Assembly (NCBI GenBank): GCA_009741485.1
Contig: CM019218.1
Location: 28,012,115 to 28,076,114 of the forward strand
DNA: 64,000 nucleotides
Origin: Malurus cyaneus samueli
Taxonomy: Eukaryota; Chordata; Aves; Passeriformes; Maluridae
Direction of reading: 5' to 3'
A model generated the notes under the pieces. It saw only the letters and a program-made list of their open reading frames with translations. It had not been told where the DNA came from and made no database searches. The stretch's first letter is position 1. Each line of letters opens with the position of its first letter. The translations under genes were made by a program, and so were the position numbers. Below, one piece after another: positions 23,642 to 36,900 of this stretch.

Positions 23642-26600
23642 GCAAATTAAATTACATCCAAAAGTAGATGCTAGTCCATCTTGTAGTGGAGATTTACTTT
23701 AAATGTGTAACATGTGAGCCTGACGTTCATGATGCTTATGATTTTACCAGAGCATTATGTTAATACTGGAGGATTGTGAAGGCTTTCTAAAGTCCAGCTA
23801 TCCTTTCCCTATATTCAATAGTGAGAAAATAAGACTTTTTCCAGCTCCAGGTGCCTGGCTCAGAGGAGGCTACATGGACATTTTTAATGAATCCTCTGCT
23901 CCACCAGGGTAGCAGAATACTTGAACATGAAGAAATTTAGACACATGTCAGTAGTTTTGAAGATTTGTAAAGGATTGAAAGAGTTTCTGATGCAGAATCT
24001 GTCCCTAAATGCAGCTCTGAATTACAAATCCCCAACTGCACTATGGAGCCCTTTTGCTTAAGAGTGTACATCACTGAACCGCTACAGTCAGGTCTGCTTT
24101 AAGCTACAGAAAATCCTGTCATGAGCCACAGTCCAGAAGTACTTCTGCACTTTTTTTTTTATTTCATATTTATCTTTTGCACATTTTGTAGTCGTTTCAT
24201 ATTCAACTTTAAGTATACACGTAAATGCCACTATTTTTTTATTTTAATAAAAATGGATTTAAATGTACGTTTGATATTTTTCTGAGGTGGCAGGTGTATG
24301 TTTTCAAACACTTTCTCAACCTTGTTACTTTTAGTTATTTTACATTTAGTCTAACAGAAATGCTGACTCCTAAGGGCTCAGAAAACGCGTGGTGCATTGG
24401 ATAAAATGTTCTTTAAATTCCTGGCTGGAAAAAGCAGTAGCTGCTCTGGTGTGCCAGTGGGAAGTGCCAAGGCTGCTCTGCTGGGACGGTTTCATGGACA
24501 CTGCCAAGAACAGTGCATTCCTCAGGCTTTTGGGCTTTGTGTCCACTCAGCTATATTCAAAAATCATAGCTCCAGACCTCACCATGTTGGGAAAAAGTAT
24601 TTCTAATATCATAGGCTTCAGATGGACAGCAACCAAAGAGAAACACAGAGACAGCTGTCACTCTGTCCTGAATTCAAACTAATAATTTGTTTTACACAAA
24701 GAGATTGCAGACATTATGAGGTACAACCTTCCTCTTGTTTCATTTACATTTTCTCCATCTGACTGAAAAATGTCCTTTTCAAGCGCATGGTTTCTGCAAA
24801 AATGTGGAACATGTATTTATGATTTCTTTCCTTGCAGTTGAAAAATTTTTCTAAAGGTTGTTTTCATCTTGTAGATTTAATAATTCTGGATAGAAGAGCA
24901 TGCTCATGACAGGTCTGTATTTTCTTGGACATATTGCATTTGATTCTGAGTGCAGTTTTCGGATTTTTTTAAATGGAATTTTGTGGGGTTTGAGCGTTTG
25001 TTTTTCATTATGTTAAACATAGAGCATCCATATGTTGCTTTCCTTTGGGATCTTTAAGAAAACATACAGTCATTTAAATCTGGGCTATTTTATCCCGGCA
25101 GTTGTAAAATTCCTGTAGAAGATGACTTCTGCTTTATATATTTTTCTCCCTCAGTTGTTCCAAATGTGCGTTCTAATTCCTTTTCTTCATTATACTTTGT
25201 ATGAAAAAATTGCTTCAGGTAAATAAACATGGATAGGATATGAAACAGACTCTTAATTCTTTAATGCACGGTATAACTCAAAATCTTGTCCAGGGTGCTC
25301 ATGTCATGTTCCTGGTTCATGACCTTCAGGCTGGTGGGTCACAATAGAAGGTAAAATATCTGGCTTCTATGGTGCAATCTTTATTGTAGGAATAATACAT
25401 GAGATCTTACATGCTTCTATCAGTTGCAAATGTTCTTGTAGCTCATTGTACAATATGTCAGATGAAATGGATTTCATGATCTTTTGTATAATGCATGTGT
25501 TCCAACAGTAATTTCAAACCTAATTTATTTCCTTGGAAATTCATTCATCTTTTGGGTGCCATTTTTAACCATCTTAATTTTCTATTATCCAAGCACAAGG
25601 GGTAAATTCTCTGCTCTCACATACATATCCCACTCCCACTGGATTTTATGCAAGATTTACACTGTCTAAGGGGGAAATTCAGCTTAGGAGTATTTTTACT
25701 TTATCACTACCACATAAACCCTTTTTCTGCTCAAAACCTAGTAGTTATTTGGCAGTTGTGTTTCATTTCACTCTTGCTGTTATAAGTAGAAATGCTTTTA
25801 AAGATATAATTTTTTCCACATAATGTATCTCTGTAAATGACAAAGTTGACTTTGTGTCTTTCAAAATACCTGTATAAGTTATCGGGAATTTTAACATTAG
25901 CTGCAAGTGTGTCACTGAGAATTGTTATTGTATTATTCCTTCTTTTTTTGTTGTAGTGGTTGTTGGTGAATGATGAGTGTAGAAAGTGAAGAAAAAGGAA
26001 CTTGACACATTTCACTGTCTGCAAACTCTAAAGAACTTCTAAGATCATAGGTGCAATTGTTCTTGCATTGTTGCCTTTAATAGGAAAAATAAGAGAACAG
26101 GGGATTAAGGTAGCCAAAAGAGTTTTAAAAAGTATATTTCATTGGGAAGAGTGGCATCCTCGCAAGAACAAGCACATTAAGCTGCAGGGCATTATTAAAT
26201 AGAATAAATGTTTGGGCCAAAGGCAATGTATAAATGACAGTGCCGGAAATTTCTTTTTTCCCTTGGAAGAGAGGTTTTCTCCAAGAGCAATGTTAATGGC
26301 AAGTTTAAGTACATCTTACATAGAGTAGGATCAGTTTATCCATTTATTCTGGAACCTACACAGTAATATTTCAATCTCAGCCCTCTCTCTTATTAAGGAA
26401 GTATGAGCTGACTATGTCTCCAAGGTGCAAGAGTTACAGTGCAGTTGCCTTCCCTTGGACTATGAAGTAGTGTCTGTAATTCATATCTACAGTTTTATGC
26501 TCTGCATTCTCCTCTCTATTATTCCAGTACTTTTACTCGTCAATGTGGTGTATGAAAGTCTGTCTCAGGTGTGGCATAATTACCTGCAGTAATCTGTTCA

Positions 26601-26814
26601 GGTAACAGCACAGAAAGAAATTATTTTAAAAAATCAATGAAATAATCAGAGAGGCTTTGGGTTCATTTTTCATTCTAAGGTGTAAACCAACCAATGCATA
26701 ATACTGCACAATTGTATTTTGTATCTTTCTGTAAATCACAAGAAAGAAAAAAATGCCAGAAATTTTTACAGAAATAACTCCTAATTGAGGCATTTAGAAG
26801 AGTACATAGGTGCA
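23642..26814. other. gene-free sequence
   Basis: No gene is supported. A comparatively GC-rich block at about 24360-24640 contains two overlapping plus-strand open frames (97 and 69 codons) with no recognised domain, and I cannot match it to a repeat family. The block 26130-26235 is a candidate conserved non-coding element by appearance. Otherwise the sequence is AT-rich unique DNA. Confidence 0.65.
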
Positions 26815-27447
26815 GTGCATTTATCCTGGCAAACTGTTGCAACTTGTCAGTTTTCCATGGGGTGCAGTCCTTCAAGAACAGCCTGTTCCAGGATGGGCCC
26901 TTCACAGGGTCACAAGTCCTACCAGGAAACCTGCTCCAGTTTGGACCCCTCTCTCCACAGGTCTGCAGGTCCCTGCCAGGAGCCTGCTCCAGCACAGGCT
27001 TCCCATGGGGACACAGCCTTCTCTCAGGCACCCACCTGCTCTGGTCTGGATCTCCTCCAGGGGCTGCAGGTGGATTTCTGAACCTCCTTGGTCCTCCATG
27101 GGCTGGAGGGGGACAGCTGATTCACCATGGGCTCCAGGAGACTTTCAGTGCCTGGAGCACCTCCTGTACCTCCTCCTGCATCTTAGTGGTTGCAGAGTTG
27201 ATCCTCTCCCATATTCTCACACCACTCTTCTCTGGACACAATTACATCTGCACAAGAACTTTTTATTCTTTCTTCTTAAATATGCTATCTCTGAAGCATT
27301 GCCATCATTTCTTATTGGCCCAGCCTTGGCCAGCAGCAGGACCATCTGGGAGCCACCTGGACATGGAGAAGCTTCAGGGAGCCTCTCACAGAAGCTATTC
27401 CTGCAGCCCCCTCCTTTACCAAAACCTGGCCATACAAACCCAACACA
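26815..27447 (-). mobile_element. endogenous retrovirus LTR fragment (avian ERVL-like type)
   Basis: Read on the minus strand, the element starts at 27447 with TGTGTTGGGTTTGTATGGCC, the TG-type LTR start I recall for a GC-rich LTR widespread in birds. It then passes a block containing TGGCCAAGGCTGGGCC and AAGAACTTCTTAAATATG-like sequence. Next comes a series of degenerate internal subrepeats of the pattern tggagcagg...ctgca...ccatgg. It is cut off at the 3' side near 26815, so the polyadenylation region and 3' terminus are missing and no target-site duplication can be checked. It carries a chance 221-codon plus-strand frame. A second fragment of the same family lies at 47150-47418 in the opposite orientation. 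The family name is uncertain. Confidence 0.78.
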
Positions 27448-30054
27448 TTGGGTTAAAAAGATTATAATAAAATAAAACCGGCCTTAAAAATCTAGTAAGA
27501 AAATTATCTTTGCCAAGATTTAAAGTTGGAAAACCTCACAAAAGTATGAAAAGTCCAAAACACAACCTAAAGAAAATTATGGCTCAGAAGAAAAGGTGAA
27601 TGATACCCCCAAGCACCAGTTTATTAAAGCATTGGTTCCTCAATCCATTGACATATTTTTCTTAGAAATAAATTATTTATTTAATCTCAGGCTTGAAATA
27701 TTTTCTTTAAAATATTGATTCACAAGAAATTAATCCAAAAGGATGGTGGCACTTCTTAGCAAGTATTAGTACTGATGCCTGAACTGAAGGTATCTATCAG
27801 AAGTTGTAGATATCCACAGGAGTTTATATAATGACACTGCTACTTACTCTGAAGGAGGTATTAACTGGGACAGCTGTACAAATTTCTACACCTGTGGAAG
27901 ACAAATGAGCGAATCAGTTTTTGATATACCCCGTGACATACACGTATGAGAAGATGGTCAAGAACATGGGTGAAAGAATTAGATATAGAGGAACAGATTT
28001 GTTCCCAGTGCAGGGCTCAAGTGTTACGTCAGTTTTAGTATTCTTGCCTTGATGGTATAATTCTGGGCTACACTTCTATAAATTGCATTAGCATCTGTTC
28101 ACGTGGTTTCCTGGTAAAGAAATCAATGCAATTTATGAGAGTTCAGGATTGTTTTTCTTTTTCTTGTTTTGCACTTAGGTCTCTAACTGTTAACAACATC
28201 TAGAATCCTAGAAAACATAAACACTATTGAATACATTGAGTTTTTTTCAGCCCATAAGCTGAATATGTTCTAAGAGGTCCCTGTCTTTTCAGTGTCTGAA
28301 GAAGTGAAGGAAAGTATGATAGTGCTGTTCATTTGTTCATAGTTTCCAGTTTAGCTAAATTGAAACTGTACTTAGTCGTACCACCGTCAATCAGAGGATA
28401 AAATGCAACTGGTGTTCTTTTCCAACTGGACACTTTGTGCACCTCTGAAGTCTTCTATTTTGCATTAACAGAGTCTGAACAAATTAATTTGATTCACAAC
28501 AGTTAACTGCCACTTCCTTGAGTTTCTACCCAATGATCACTGAACTGTATATCTTATCTAGATACATCTTAAATATGACAAGTACACAGCTAAATTCACC
28601 TGTTACAGACATCCTGGTGACATGAAATTCTCTTTGTCTCAACAGTTATCAAGTATCTTTTAAATCTTGTTTCAAAGATTTGGACTCAAAGGATGCAAGA
28701 AAGAATCCTGTTCAGTAAGTCTGAATTCTGCTCACACATGCACATTTATAAGGAATGAAAAAAGAAGGACAACTTCCATTACATAAACACATGAAGAGTT
28801 TCAGTTTGCCAATATGTTTTGGAATATTTCCCAAACTGGAAATCTCGGTGTTCACCATGATCCTTAAATAAAAGAAGGAATTATTTTGACAATTACACTG
28901 CTGCTTAGTATTAGTGCCTGCCATTGGTGTTACTATTACAGATCACAGATTAAGGGAGGTGGGGCAAGCATGCAATTTTAAACATGTTTTTGAAAATGAC
29001 CAGTGTAATTCAGTGATACCTATGCATGGGTACCTATATGTATGTTAGAATATCATATTATAGACAACAAATAGAATTTTGTCTAATTTACCTTTTTTTA
29101 GCAGGTTTTTTTTTTTCTTGGCTGTGCCTGCGCATGCATAAAATACTGCCACTGTAAAGCCATGTCACTGGATTATATTCAATTTTTCTTATACCTTTCA
29201 GGGCATCTGCATGGCATATTTAGGCAGCATTCTTCTGTAGTTCCTCACATTTCTCTTCCTAATGGCAATGGCTCTTCACCAGCTGCTACACAGCTACAAT
29301 TGCCTTCCTCTCAGCATTGTTTACTTATGATTCTTCCTGGATGTGGTACATCTTGTTATATGTTGTGTCACTGTTGTTATACTTACATAATGTACTTAAG
29401 TATTGTTTAGATTGACACAGTGTTGGTTTTAAAATTGAAAATAAAATGTCATTATTGGCAAGAGCAGCTGTTTTCATGCACATCGTTTTCTGAACTTCAG
29501 TTTATTAATCAGGCTAAGCAGGAGTTTTGTACAAATGGTAGTATTTTTTCTTCAAGTATTCTATGGGCTTTAGATTTCCATCATAACAGAATTGAATAGT
29601 ATAATATAGCAGAAATGTTTGATTAAAACTGTTTATTCTGGGTTTGTAATTGATTTAATTGTAACATCTAGAGGGCTGCAATTTTGAAAAGTTTCAGCCC
29701 TGATTGCCTATTATTCACATGACAATGCTGAAATAAAATGACACTATAGTAAATGAAAACATAACAAATAACCCTGGTGGTTCAATAACATTTTGAAAGA
29801 AAATCAGTAGATGTTCTGCAGAAATCACCTACAGGAACAGCAGAAAAANTTTAAATCAGCTTTTGTAAAAACCTGTTAAAAATTGACTCTCCCAGAAACT
29901 GTAATAATGTTACTCATCCAGTAAAGATATTTTGATAGTCTTCTACAATATTGAATAATACCTGCTTCTGAAGTGCAAACTAACATTGAGGGAAAAATGT
30001 CATTATCTCTGCTGAAACAATAGGGCTTTACACCCTTCAATCTCCCCCCAATGT
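27448..30054. other. gene-free sequence with single-base N
   Basis: No gene or recognisable repeat is seen. An 82-codon open frame at 29162-29410 has no recognised domain. A T-rich tract sits near 29106-29119. A single ambiguous base is present at 29849. Confidence 0.65.
29849..29849. other. ambiguous base (N)
   Basis: One N within CAGAAAAANTTTAAATC, an A-run to T-run junction. Probably an unresolved base call. Confidence 0.99.
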
Positions 30055-30190
30055 TTACTTAAGGGGCCTTAAAAATCATCTAATCCTAAGTGTCCCACCA
30101 TGGGCAATGATATCACCACTAGATCAGCTTGCTCAAGACCCCATCGACCCTGGTCTTGAAAACTTGCAGGGCTGGGGTATTCAATTCTTT
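30055..30190 (-). mobile_element. CR1 LINE 3'-UTR fragment
   Basis: On the plus strand the blocks GGGGCCTTAAAAATCATCTA, CCACCATGGGCAATGATATC, GCTTGCTCAAGACCCCATCG and CCTGGTCTTGAAAACTTGCA follow one another exactly as in the inverted 3' UTR of avian CR1. The extreme terminal motif is eroded. The 5' side stops in the short stretch corresponding to the end of ORF2. No coding part remains. Confidence 0.9.
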
Positions 30191-31243
30191 ATTGATGTAA
30201 GAGCAATATGATTTTTACCAATGGTTAGAATCAGCTAATTTTTTTCATGGTTTTTTAGATGACTATGACTGGGTTTTTGACAATGTGTGGGTTTCTTAAA
30301 CATTACTGTATGTAGTGAATCTAATCTTCAAAGAGAAAGTCATTTTGCAAACTGCTTCTAATTGACATTAGGAGGTGGTGTGTTAGATTATTTTTGCTTG
30401 ACTAATTCAGTTAAATATTTACTGGAAAAATTCAAAAAATGCTCAACAGATGACACTGGATTAAACATTTGCTGTTGTTTCATCAGCATTAAATGATTTG
30501 CGTAACTGTTTCATTGAGCAGGTCTAATTCTTTCACTCTTAGGAACAAGCACTTAAAAATTTAGAGCAACACTGCTCTTTCATTGAAATTTATTTCATAA
30601 TCTTTAACAGCAAAAATGAGCTATTAGATTTCCATATCACCCAAAAAGGAGGCAAAATGTGTGTGTAAACAGACTTCCTCTGTACATAAGAAACATAATT
30701 TAAAAATTCAGTATTTATTTTTTAATGCTTACTGATGTGGTTTAAAGTATTCAGGAGTTAAAAGGAAAGGCAGAGAACTGTCAAGAAATCTGAGACTAAA
30801 GCTACTACTCTGCTTTATTTCTCTACTGATTATTCTGAAAAAAAGAATTGCTGCTGGAACAGTAATTGGTAATTGCCCCAAGGAAAGGGCAATTGGTCAA
30901 AAAATTGAAGCACAAAAATTTTCATTGGAGTAAAAGCGCTATCTTTAATTTCTGCAATCTAAGATCACAAATGAATATTACAAATTATAGAAAGAAACAG
31001 AATGTAAGATTTAACAGATTTCTTTGAAAATGTGATCTTAAGTACAGTAAAACATGTGAAACTAATTTTGAACTCATCTGATTTTGTTTCTGAGAGACTC
31101 TGAATCATTTAAAACATTGTATCTTTTCTCTATCACTATGCATTTTGCCATGCATTGCCAAGAATATAAAACATAATTACTTCAGCATTCCTGAACAAAG
31201 ATTAAGTGGTTTCACAGAGTTTTTGAACATTTGAAAATGTTCA

Positions 31244-31518
31244 GAAAGAGCTGAGAGAGTTTGGGTTACTCAGGCTGGAGAAGATTTTGGGGACACTTTA
31301 CAGCAGACTTCCAGTACTTAAAGGAGGCTACGAAAGACCTGGAGAGGGACTTTTGACAGCGGCATGTAGTAACAGGACTAGAGGGAATGACTTTAAACCG
31401 AAAGAGGACAGATGAAGATTAGATATTAGGAAGAAATTCTTCCCTGTGAGGGTGGTGAAGCCCTGGAACAGGTTGCACAGAAAAGCCATGGAGACCCCAT
31501 CCCTGAATCCATTTAAGC
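31244..31518 (+). mobile_element. CR1 LINE internal fragment, ORF2 C-terminus
   Basis: The plus strand reads GAGAGAGTTTGGGTTACTCA, then GGCTGGAGAAG, CTTCCAGTACTTAAAGGAGG, AGATATTAGGAAGAAATTCT, and GGTGGTGAAGCCCTGGAACA. This is the C-terminal coding part of CR1 ORF2. In frame, the end reads RKKFFPVRVVKPWNRLHRKA and then PSLNPFK, matching the usual FFPVRVV..WNRLP and PSLEVFK of the family. The copy stops at 31518 without the 3' UTR, which is unusual because CR1 copies normally keep their 3' end. It sits about 1 kb from the oppositely oriented fragment at 30055-30190, which contains just that missing part. Confidence 0.92.
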
Positions 31519-33844
31519 ATAGTAACAGAGAACAAAAGATGGAACAAAAGTTTGTCTATTCAAATAGAATCCTATCCTAAGAATATAAACTTTCTTTTGT
31601 ACTCTTTATATATAGCATACTACAGATGAACTCTTACAGTTTTCTAGTTATCATCTTACTCTATTTTTTCTATCTCCCAGAGTAAGTTCATCTGATTGTT
31701 TGGCCTGATTATTAATTTAATATGTATTTAATATGTAAAGAAGGGCTCATATCATAAAGAAGAAAACAGACCCTTTTTTTCTGTAGAGTATCTTTTTTTG
31801 ATAGAGTATCAAAATACCTGGTTTTACAAAAAAATACCTATCATGTGATATTTGTAAGTTCACTTTGAGCAATTTTTAGCTGGCCTTCAACAGAATTTGA
31901 CAATAAGTTGTCTGGAATGGTTTTCCCAGCAGAGAAATGATAAAGAATTGGCTTAGGAGGTGCTTCTTCAAGAGAATGGCCAAAACCTGCAAAAGTAATT
32001 TTTAATGCTCAAGTTTTTTTCTTGAAGACCTCAGACTTTTCCCTTTCTATGTAAACTTTTCTGTGCCTTCTGACCATGACAGCTGGCTTTTTTTTGCCAG
32101 AAATAGAAGGTAATCCAAAATGCATAGAAGAATAATCATCCTTTTTCTTCGCAGTGCACCAAACTCTGCCTCCTGCTTTACACAAAGGGAAAGTGAAATA
32201 TTGCACTGAGGATTAAGTTAGCTACCTAATCACAGATGAGGTCTAGAGCAGCCTTTGGGATGTCATTTACATTCTTTCACAAATTTCTACAATAATCTAA
32301 ATAGGTGGTTTTAGGACTTACTAAATACAATTTAGAGGGTGTTATTTCAGGATAACATATTGTTAAGCCAGCCTGGTAGGTCTAAAAGTTTACTTACAAG
32401 CCTCTCCACAGGATCAGAAAGTGGACTGGTGCTCTTTGGAAAAAACGATGGAAGTTAGTTTTTTTCTGGGAGGCTGTCTGAAGTGAGTGCAGTTGCCCTT
32501 TTTCAGTGTGCTGGGGCTGTCCCCTTCAGAGCCACTATCCCTTTAAACAATACTGGGCAAAAATCCCCTGTAGGCAATTTAAAAAGAAAACCATCTTGAG
32601 ATCTTCCTGGATCAGGGAGGAGAAGACATGGAGTTAGAGGAAATACAGAGCTAAATGGAAATTTAAAAAAGTTAATGGATATGACCTTATATTTAAAATC
32701 TATCATAGTAGGGAGAAATCCTTTAGGACCTGAAGAGGCATGGAGGGGAAATAAACCTTTTTGTTTTCTCTGTACACTGCTTCAAAGAAATACTTGAGAT
32801 CATCTCTAATTTATTTCTTCCAGAGTGACTGGCAAGAACTTTTGGCTGAGATTAAAAGAAGTAACAATGAAGGAGTTATTTGATCATTTAAAATTAGCAC
32901 ATATACCATTCAGTTGTCATTTTGCCAGAAAGTTTACTTCTGTAACTAGAAATGCAGTACAAATGGAAAAGGGGACAGTAGCTGCTTCATATCAGTGAAA
33001 TAAGGTGAATACTTTAATTTTTACCAGTGTTTTTGTCTTCTTATGAGTTGCAACACTGTGGGAATGACACCGGCACTGCTAATACTGAAATTAATACTTG
33101 CAAAATTTCTTTTCTATGGTTTATGCTCCATCTACACACTGAGGTTCAGAAACTTGCTATTAAGGACATTGGTTTACCTAAGCAATTAATTTCACACACC
33201 ACTAATGAGATGGCCCTGAGGAAAGATGGGGAATTTGAGCCTTGTAAATATACAATAAAATAGATTTCTGTAAGACCTACCAAAGCCTCAGAAATTACTG
33301 AACATGATTTAATTCAGTATTATTAAACACTATTTTAAAGTAGTTGTATTTCGAACATGATGTAGCTTATTTTCCTGCTCAAATTTATCCACTACCTATT
33401 GCATCAGAAATCAGAGAGCATCTTCAAAGTTGTCCTTTCCGCCCCCATCCAAATGACAAGGATTTACAGTGACAGGATAGTTCAGTGATTGGGCATAAAA
33501 GATTTGTTTCACTGTTTCCTTTGTAGAGGTGCTCTCCTCCTTCTCTGGAAAGCTGGCATATAATATTTATCCTTTTCACATGAAATAAGCTCTTTTTGTA
33601 TTGTGGAATTTTATACCAATGGTTGATATAAATACGTATCATATGCACATACACATTAGAAATGCTGTACTCAAAGTTACTCGTAATTCCTAATTTTTCA
33701 GAGAAAGATTCTCAAGCTGGGGAGTGAGTGAACTGAACACTTCAGTGTATAAACACTAAAGGGAACTGGGAGAAATTCTAGGGTCATTGATTAGGGACAA
33801 AATAGGAGAACACTTGGACAGGTGCAGACTGGTCAAAGACAACC
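31519..33844. other. gene-free sequence
   Basis: No gene is supported; short open frames lack recognised domains. The stretch is AT-rich unique sequence. Around 33128-33260 a few MIR-like words (CTGAGGTTCAGA, GGGGAATTTGAGCC) occur, but too far apart for a call. Confidence 0.6.
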
Positions 33845-33987
33845 AGGACATTTATAAAGGGGAAGCCATGCTTGTCAAATGCTATTAACTTGTTTGAGGA
33901 GGTGACAATGAGAGCTGACAGGGGTGAAGCAACAAATATAATCTGCTTGGACATCAAGATGGCTTTTGATACTGGCACACTGTAGAA
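33845..33987 (+). pseudogene. old CR1-type LINE reverse-transcriptase fragment
   Basis: One plus-strand frame stays open from about 33845 to the stop at 33987. It reads FIKGKPCLSNAINLFEEV, a short acidic/basic spacer, then ATNIICLDIKMAFDT. This matches the reverse-transcriptase core of CR1/L3-type LINEs, whose family pattern is GF.KG.SCLTNL..FYEEV followed by VDV.YLDF.KAFDTV. The D of the LD..-AFDT block corresponds to the first catalytic aspartate region. The flanks at 33781-33844 and after 33987 are only vaguely similar. It is isolated, lacks the YVDD motif and 3' end, and is diverged, so it is an old inert relic. Confidence 0.8.
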
Positions 33988-36900
33988 CAGATATAGGGTT
34001 AGTAGGAATCTGATGATAAAGTGACTGATAGAATGTCTCTAAAATCTCTCAGGCTCAGTACTGTTGACATACCACAGCAAAACATGACAGAAGATGTAAA
34101 AAAGTGATGGTTATAAATGAATTTGATAGGGATTTTTCACAGTAAAAAAGAAGATGGATGAATTAGAAAGTTTGCAAAGGAAGGAGGCAGAAAAAGAGGG
34201 GCGGGGGGAGAGGAAAAGAACTGACCTGTTTTTTTCTTTCTGAAAGAGCACAGGCAGTGTAGATTAGTCTGTGAAAGATCACTGTAGATGACAAGAGCAC
34301 TGACACCTGATATATCCCTCTGTATCTGTCCATATCTGCCCTTAACTTTGTTGCAGACGGGATGTGGTTGCTGAAGGGAACAGATGATTTTAAGCACTTG
34401 GTGGATATCTGCTGGGAACAAGACTCCTTCGTGTCGAAAAGGACAAATTTGCGGTTTATTCCACTATAGAAAGTAGCCCTGTGCTTGACACCCACTTGCT
34501 TTTTGAGGTAGAATAGAAATAGAAAAGTGTAAAGGATCCCTAACTTCAGCTTCCTCGGCAGTCATTTCTCTGTACATGTTCACATTATTTTGTGTGGTAA
34601 TATTTGCCTTTCATCTCTTTCCATTTGCTAAGAGAAGCAAATAGAGTATTTAACAAATACTTCCCAACTATAACAGGTCTCAGGTGCAAAACATGCAAAA
34701 CGTTAGTGAATCTATTTTTGAGGAAAAATTTGTGGTTGGAGTGGATAACTATTTGGAAAAAATTACATAATAATCAAACAATATGTAAGAACCATCCAAT
34801 CATGCTTTCTTAAGCATGATGCTTCTTAAGCAGTCATTCTTTCTTAGTTTCCAGAATGTTGTATGAAGTTATAATATGCCTTTTAATTTTTAGATAATTA
34901 ATGCAGTAGAGACATAGTCAAAAATATTCCATTGTGAATAAAGGAAGCATAGATTACTGGTGTGGAACAGCCATGGGCAAATCTAAAAATCTATCTAATG
35001 AGAAGACCTAAATTTTAACTGATAAGTTACTTTGGGGTTTTTTTGTTTGAATTTTTTTGCTAAGCTTTTTGAAATACTTTGGAAAATCTTTGACAAATTT
35101 GTTTCATATCCTGTTTTAAATTTTAAAAAGAAGAGGAAAAGGTTTTGCAACTTATAAGTTAATTCATTAATTTTAATGTTTTTATATTTAAAAACTTGTG
35201 CTCAAAATGGTGATTTGTTATAATTTAATGTAGTAATCAGAGAGAGAACACCAGTCCTTAGGTAAGAAACAGGAACAGTCCTTTGTAATTGATGAATAGG
35301 TACAACAGTTACAGTCTCTGTTTCAAAGAGAAATGCAGTGGATCAAGAATGTTCAAGCAGTGTGAAGCATTGATGGAATATCAACTCTCCCAGAGAGGAC
35401 AGAACTAAATTTTTATCTACTTACTGAGATACATAATTTGTGCAACTTCTAGTTCTAAGCAGCTCTGCAACTGCACCCCATCTAGACTGAAAAGCCTTAT
35501 TTCAATTTAATTTCCTGCAGTAGAATTAAAAACAAATCTAATCTTAGGAAGAAATTGCTTTTGTAGTTTCCTCTTAGTTAGGAGAGAAGGTTGCCCTGTG
35601 ATGATGGCTTCAGTGGCCAAATGTGTCAGAAAAAGAAAAAAAAGAACAGATGGACAATAGAGGATTTCTCATAATCAGACTCTTTGGAGCAGATTAATTA
35701 CCAAATTTGAATAAGGGAAGGATCAAAGTGGGAAACAGGCTAACATTTTGGAACAGTAGGAAAATGTAACCCCAAATTTATTTCTTCTTGTTTTCCAGTT
35801 TTTTAGTCTTTTCATCATCACATCTTTCATGTGTTTACATTTATGTCACTTGAAATAGTTAAAGTATAATTATCACATTATATCAAATACAAAAATAGGT
35901 ATATTTTTGAATAAGGAAACTAATGCATACTGGAATAGAGGAGGAAAGCAGAAAGGTAAACGTGCAAAACAGAATATAAATTGTGTATTTGTGTATCTCT
36001 ATGCATTTGTTAACAAACTGAATATTTTAAAGCTACTTTGGATGCTGAAAAAAGACAAGCAAATTAATATTTTTGTAATATAGATGTCACCTTATATTTC
36101 ATGCCTGATTCATTTGAAAATGTAGATTAATTTGCAAACAGTTTAGAGAGATGAACTATTGAATTGAGTCCTATAAGATTTAGGATTTGTCATCTTTTAA
36201 AGTTGACACTCAGTGAGAGCTTGTCAATTACAAAGAAGTGAAATGAAGTGAAAATAAGCCTCGTCTTCATCTTCTTGTTATATGCTTGGTTGGTTATAGA
36301 GACACCATTTACAAGCTGAAAATAATTACTTGCAAAGTATTTTTCCCTTTAAACCAAAATTATTTATTATTTTATCTTACTCCATTTTGATATAGCAGTT
36401 AATGTAATTTCCTAATCTCATAACCAAAATAGTCCTTCACTACATGTGGCAACCTGAAGCTAAGTGTGTTTGAGCTGAAAATGAAAAACACTGTTTAGAG
36501 TAGGATTTTTTTCTCAAACGTTACTAATCCTCTTGTGACCGGTTATACAGAATTTCTTCACTTTATAAATCTACAGCAGCATGTAATTTGACAAATGTAC
36601 ACATGATAGAGAGAGAACAGCAACAGTAAAAGCCTTTTCTATTTACATGCAAACATATCAACATCCTCTTCCACCTTAAATGGGTATTATGTTATCAGTC
36701 TCTTGCTTCTAGATTTAATTTTTGCGCAGCTCATTCTTTTAAACCTTTCTTTAAGCTGTAACACAGTCTTTCTGATGCGGTTTTCTCAGACTGAAATGAT
36801 TTAGCACCTTTTCTCTTATCAGTTTTATTCAGCACAATGAATGCTTAGAGGACTTCTGTAATCAAATAACTCGTGTCATCCTGACTTCTTTGCATTCCTG

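Noticed and set aside
26810..27475. 221-codon plus-strand open frame, the longest in the window
   Set aside because: It runs antisense through the ERV LTR fragment. Its length is explained by stop-poor GC-rich subrepeats, and it has no recognised domain or conserved partner.
33128..33260. Possible second MIR-like relic (CTGAGGTTCAGA ... GGGGAATTTGAGCC)
   Set aside because: The matching words are short and separated by unrelated sequence, so chance similarity cannot be excluded.
34175..34221. Potential G-quadruplex in a polypurine stretch
   Set aside because: Only two strong G runs (GGGG and GGGGGG) are present; four are needed for a canonical quadruplex.
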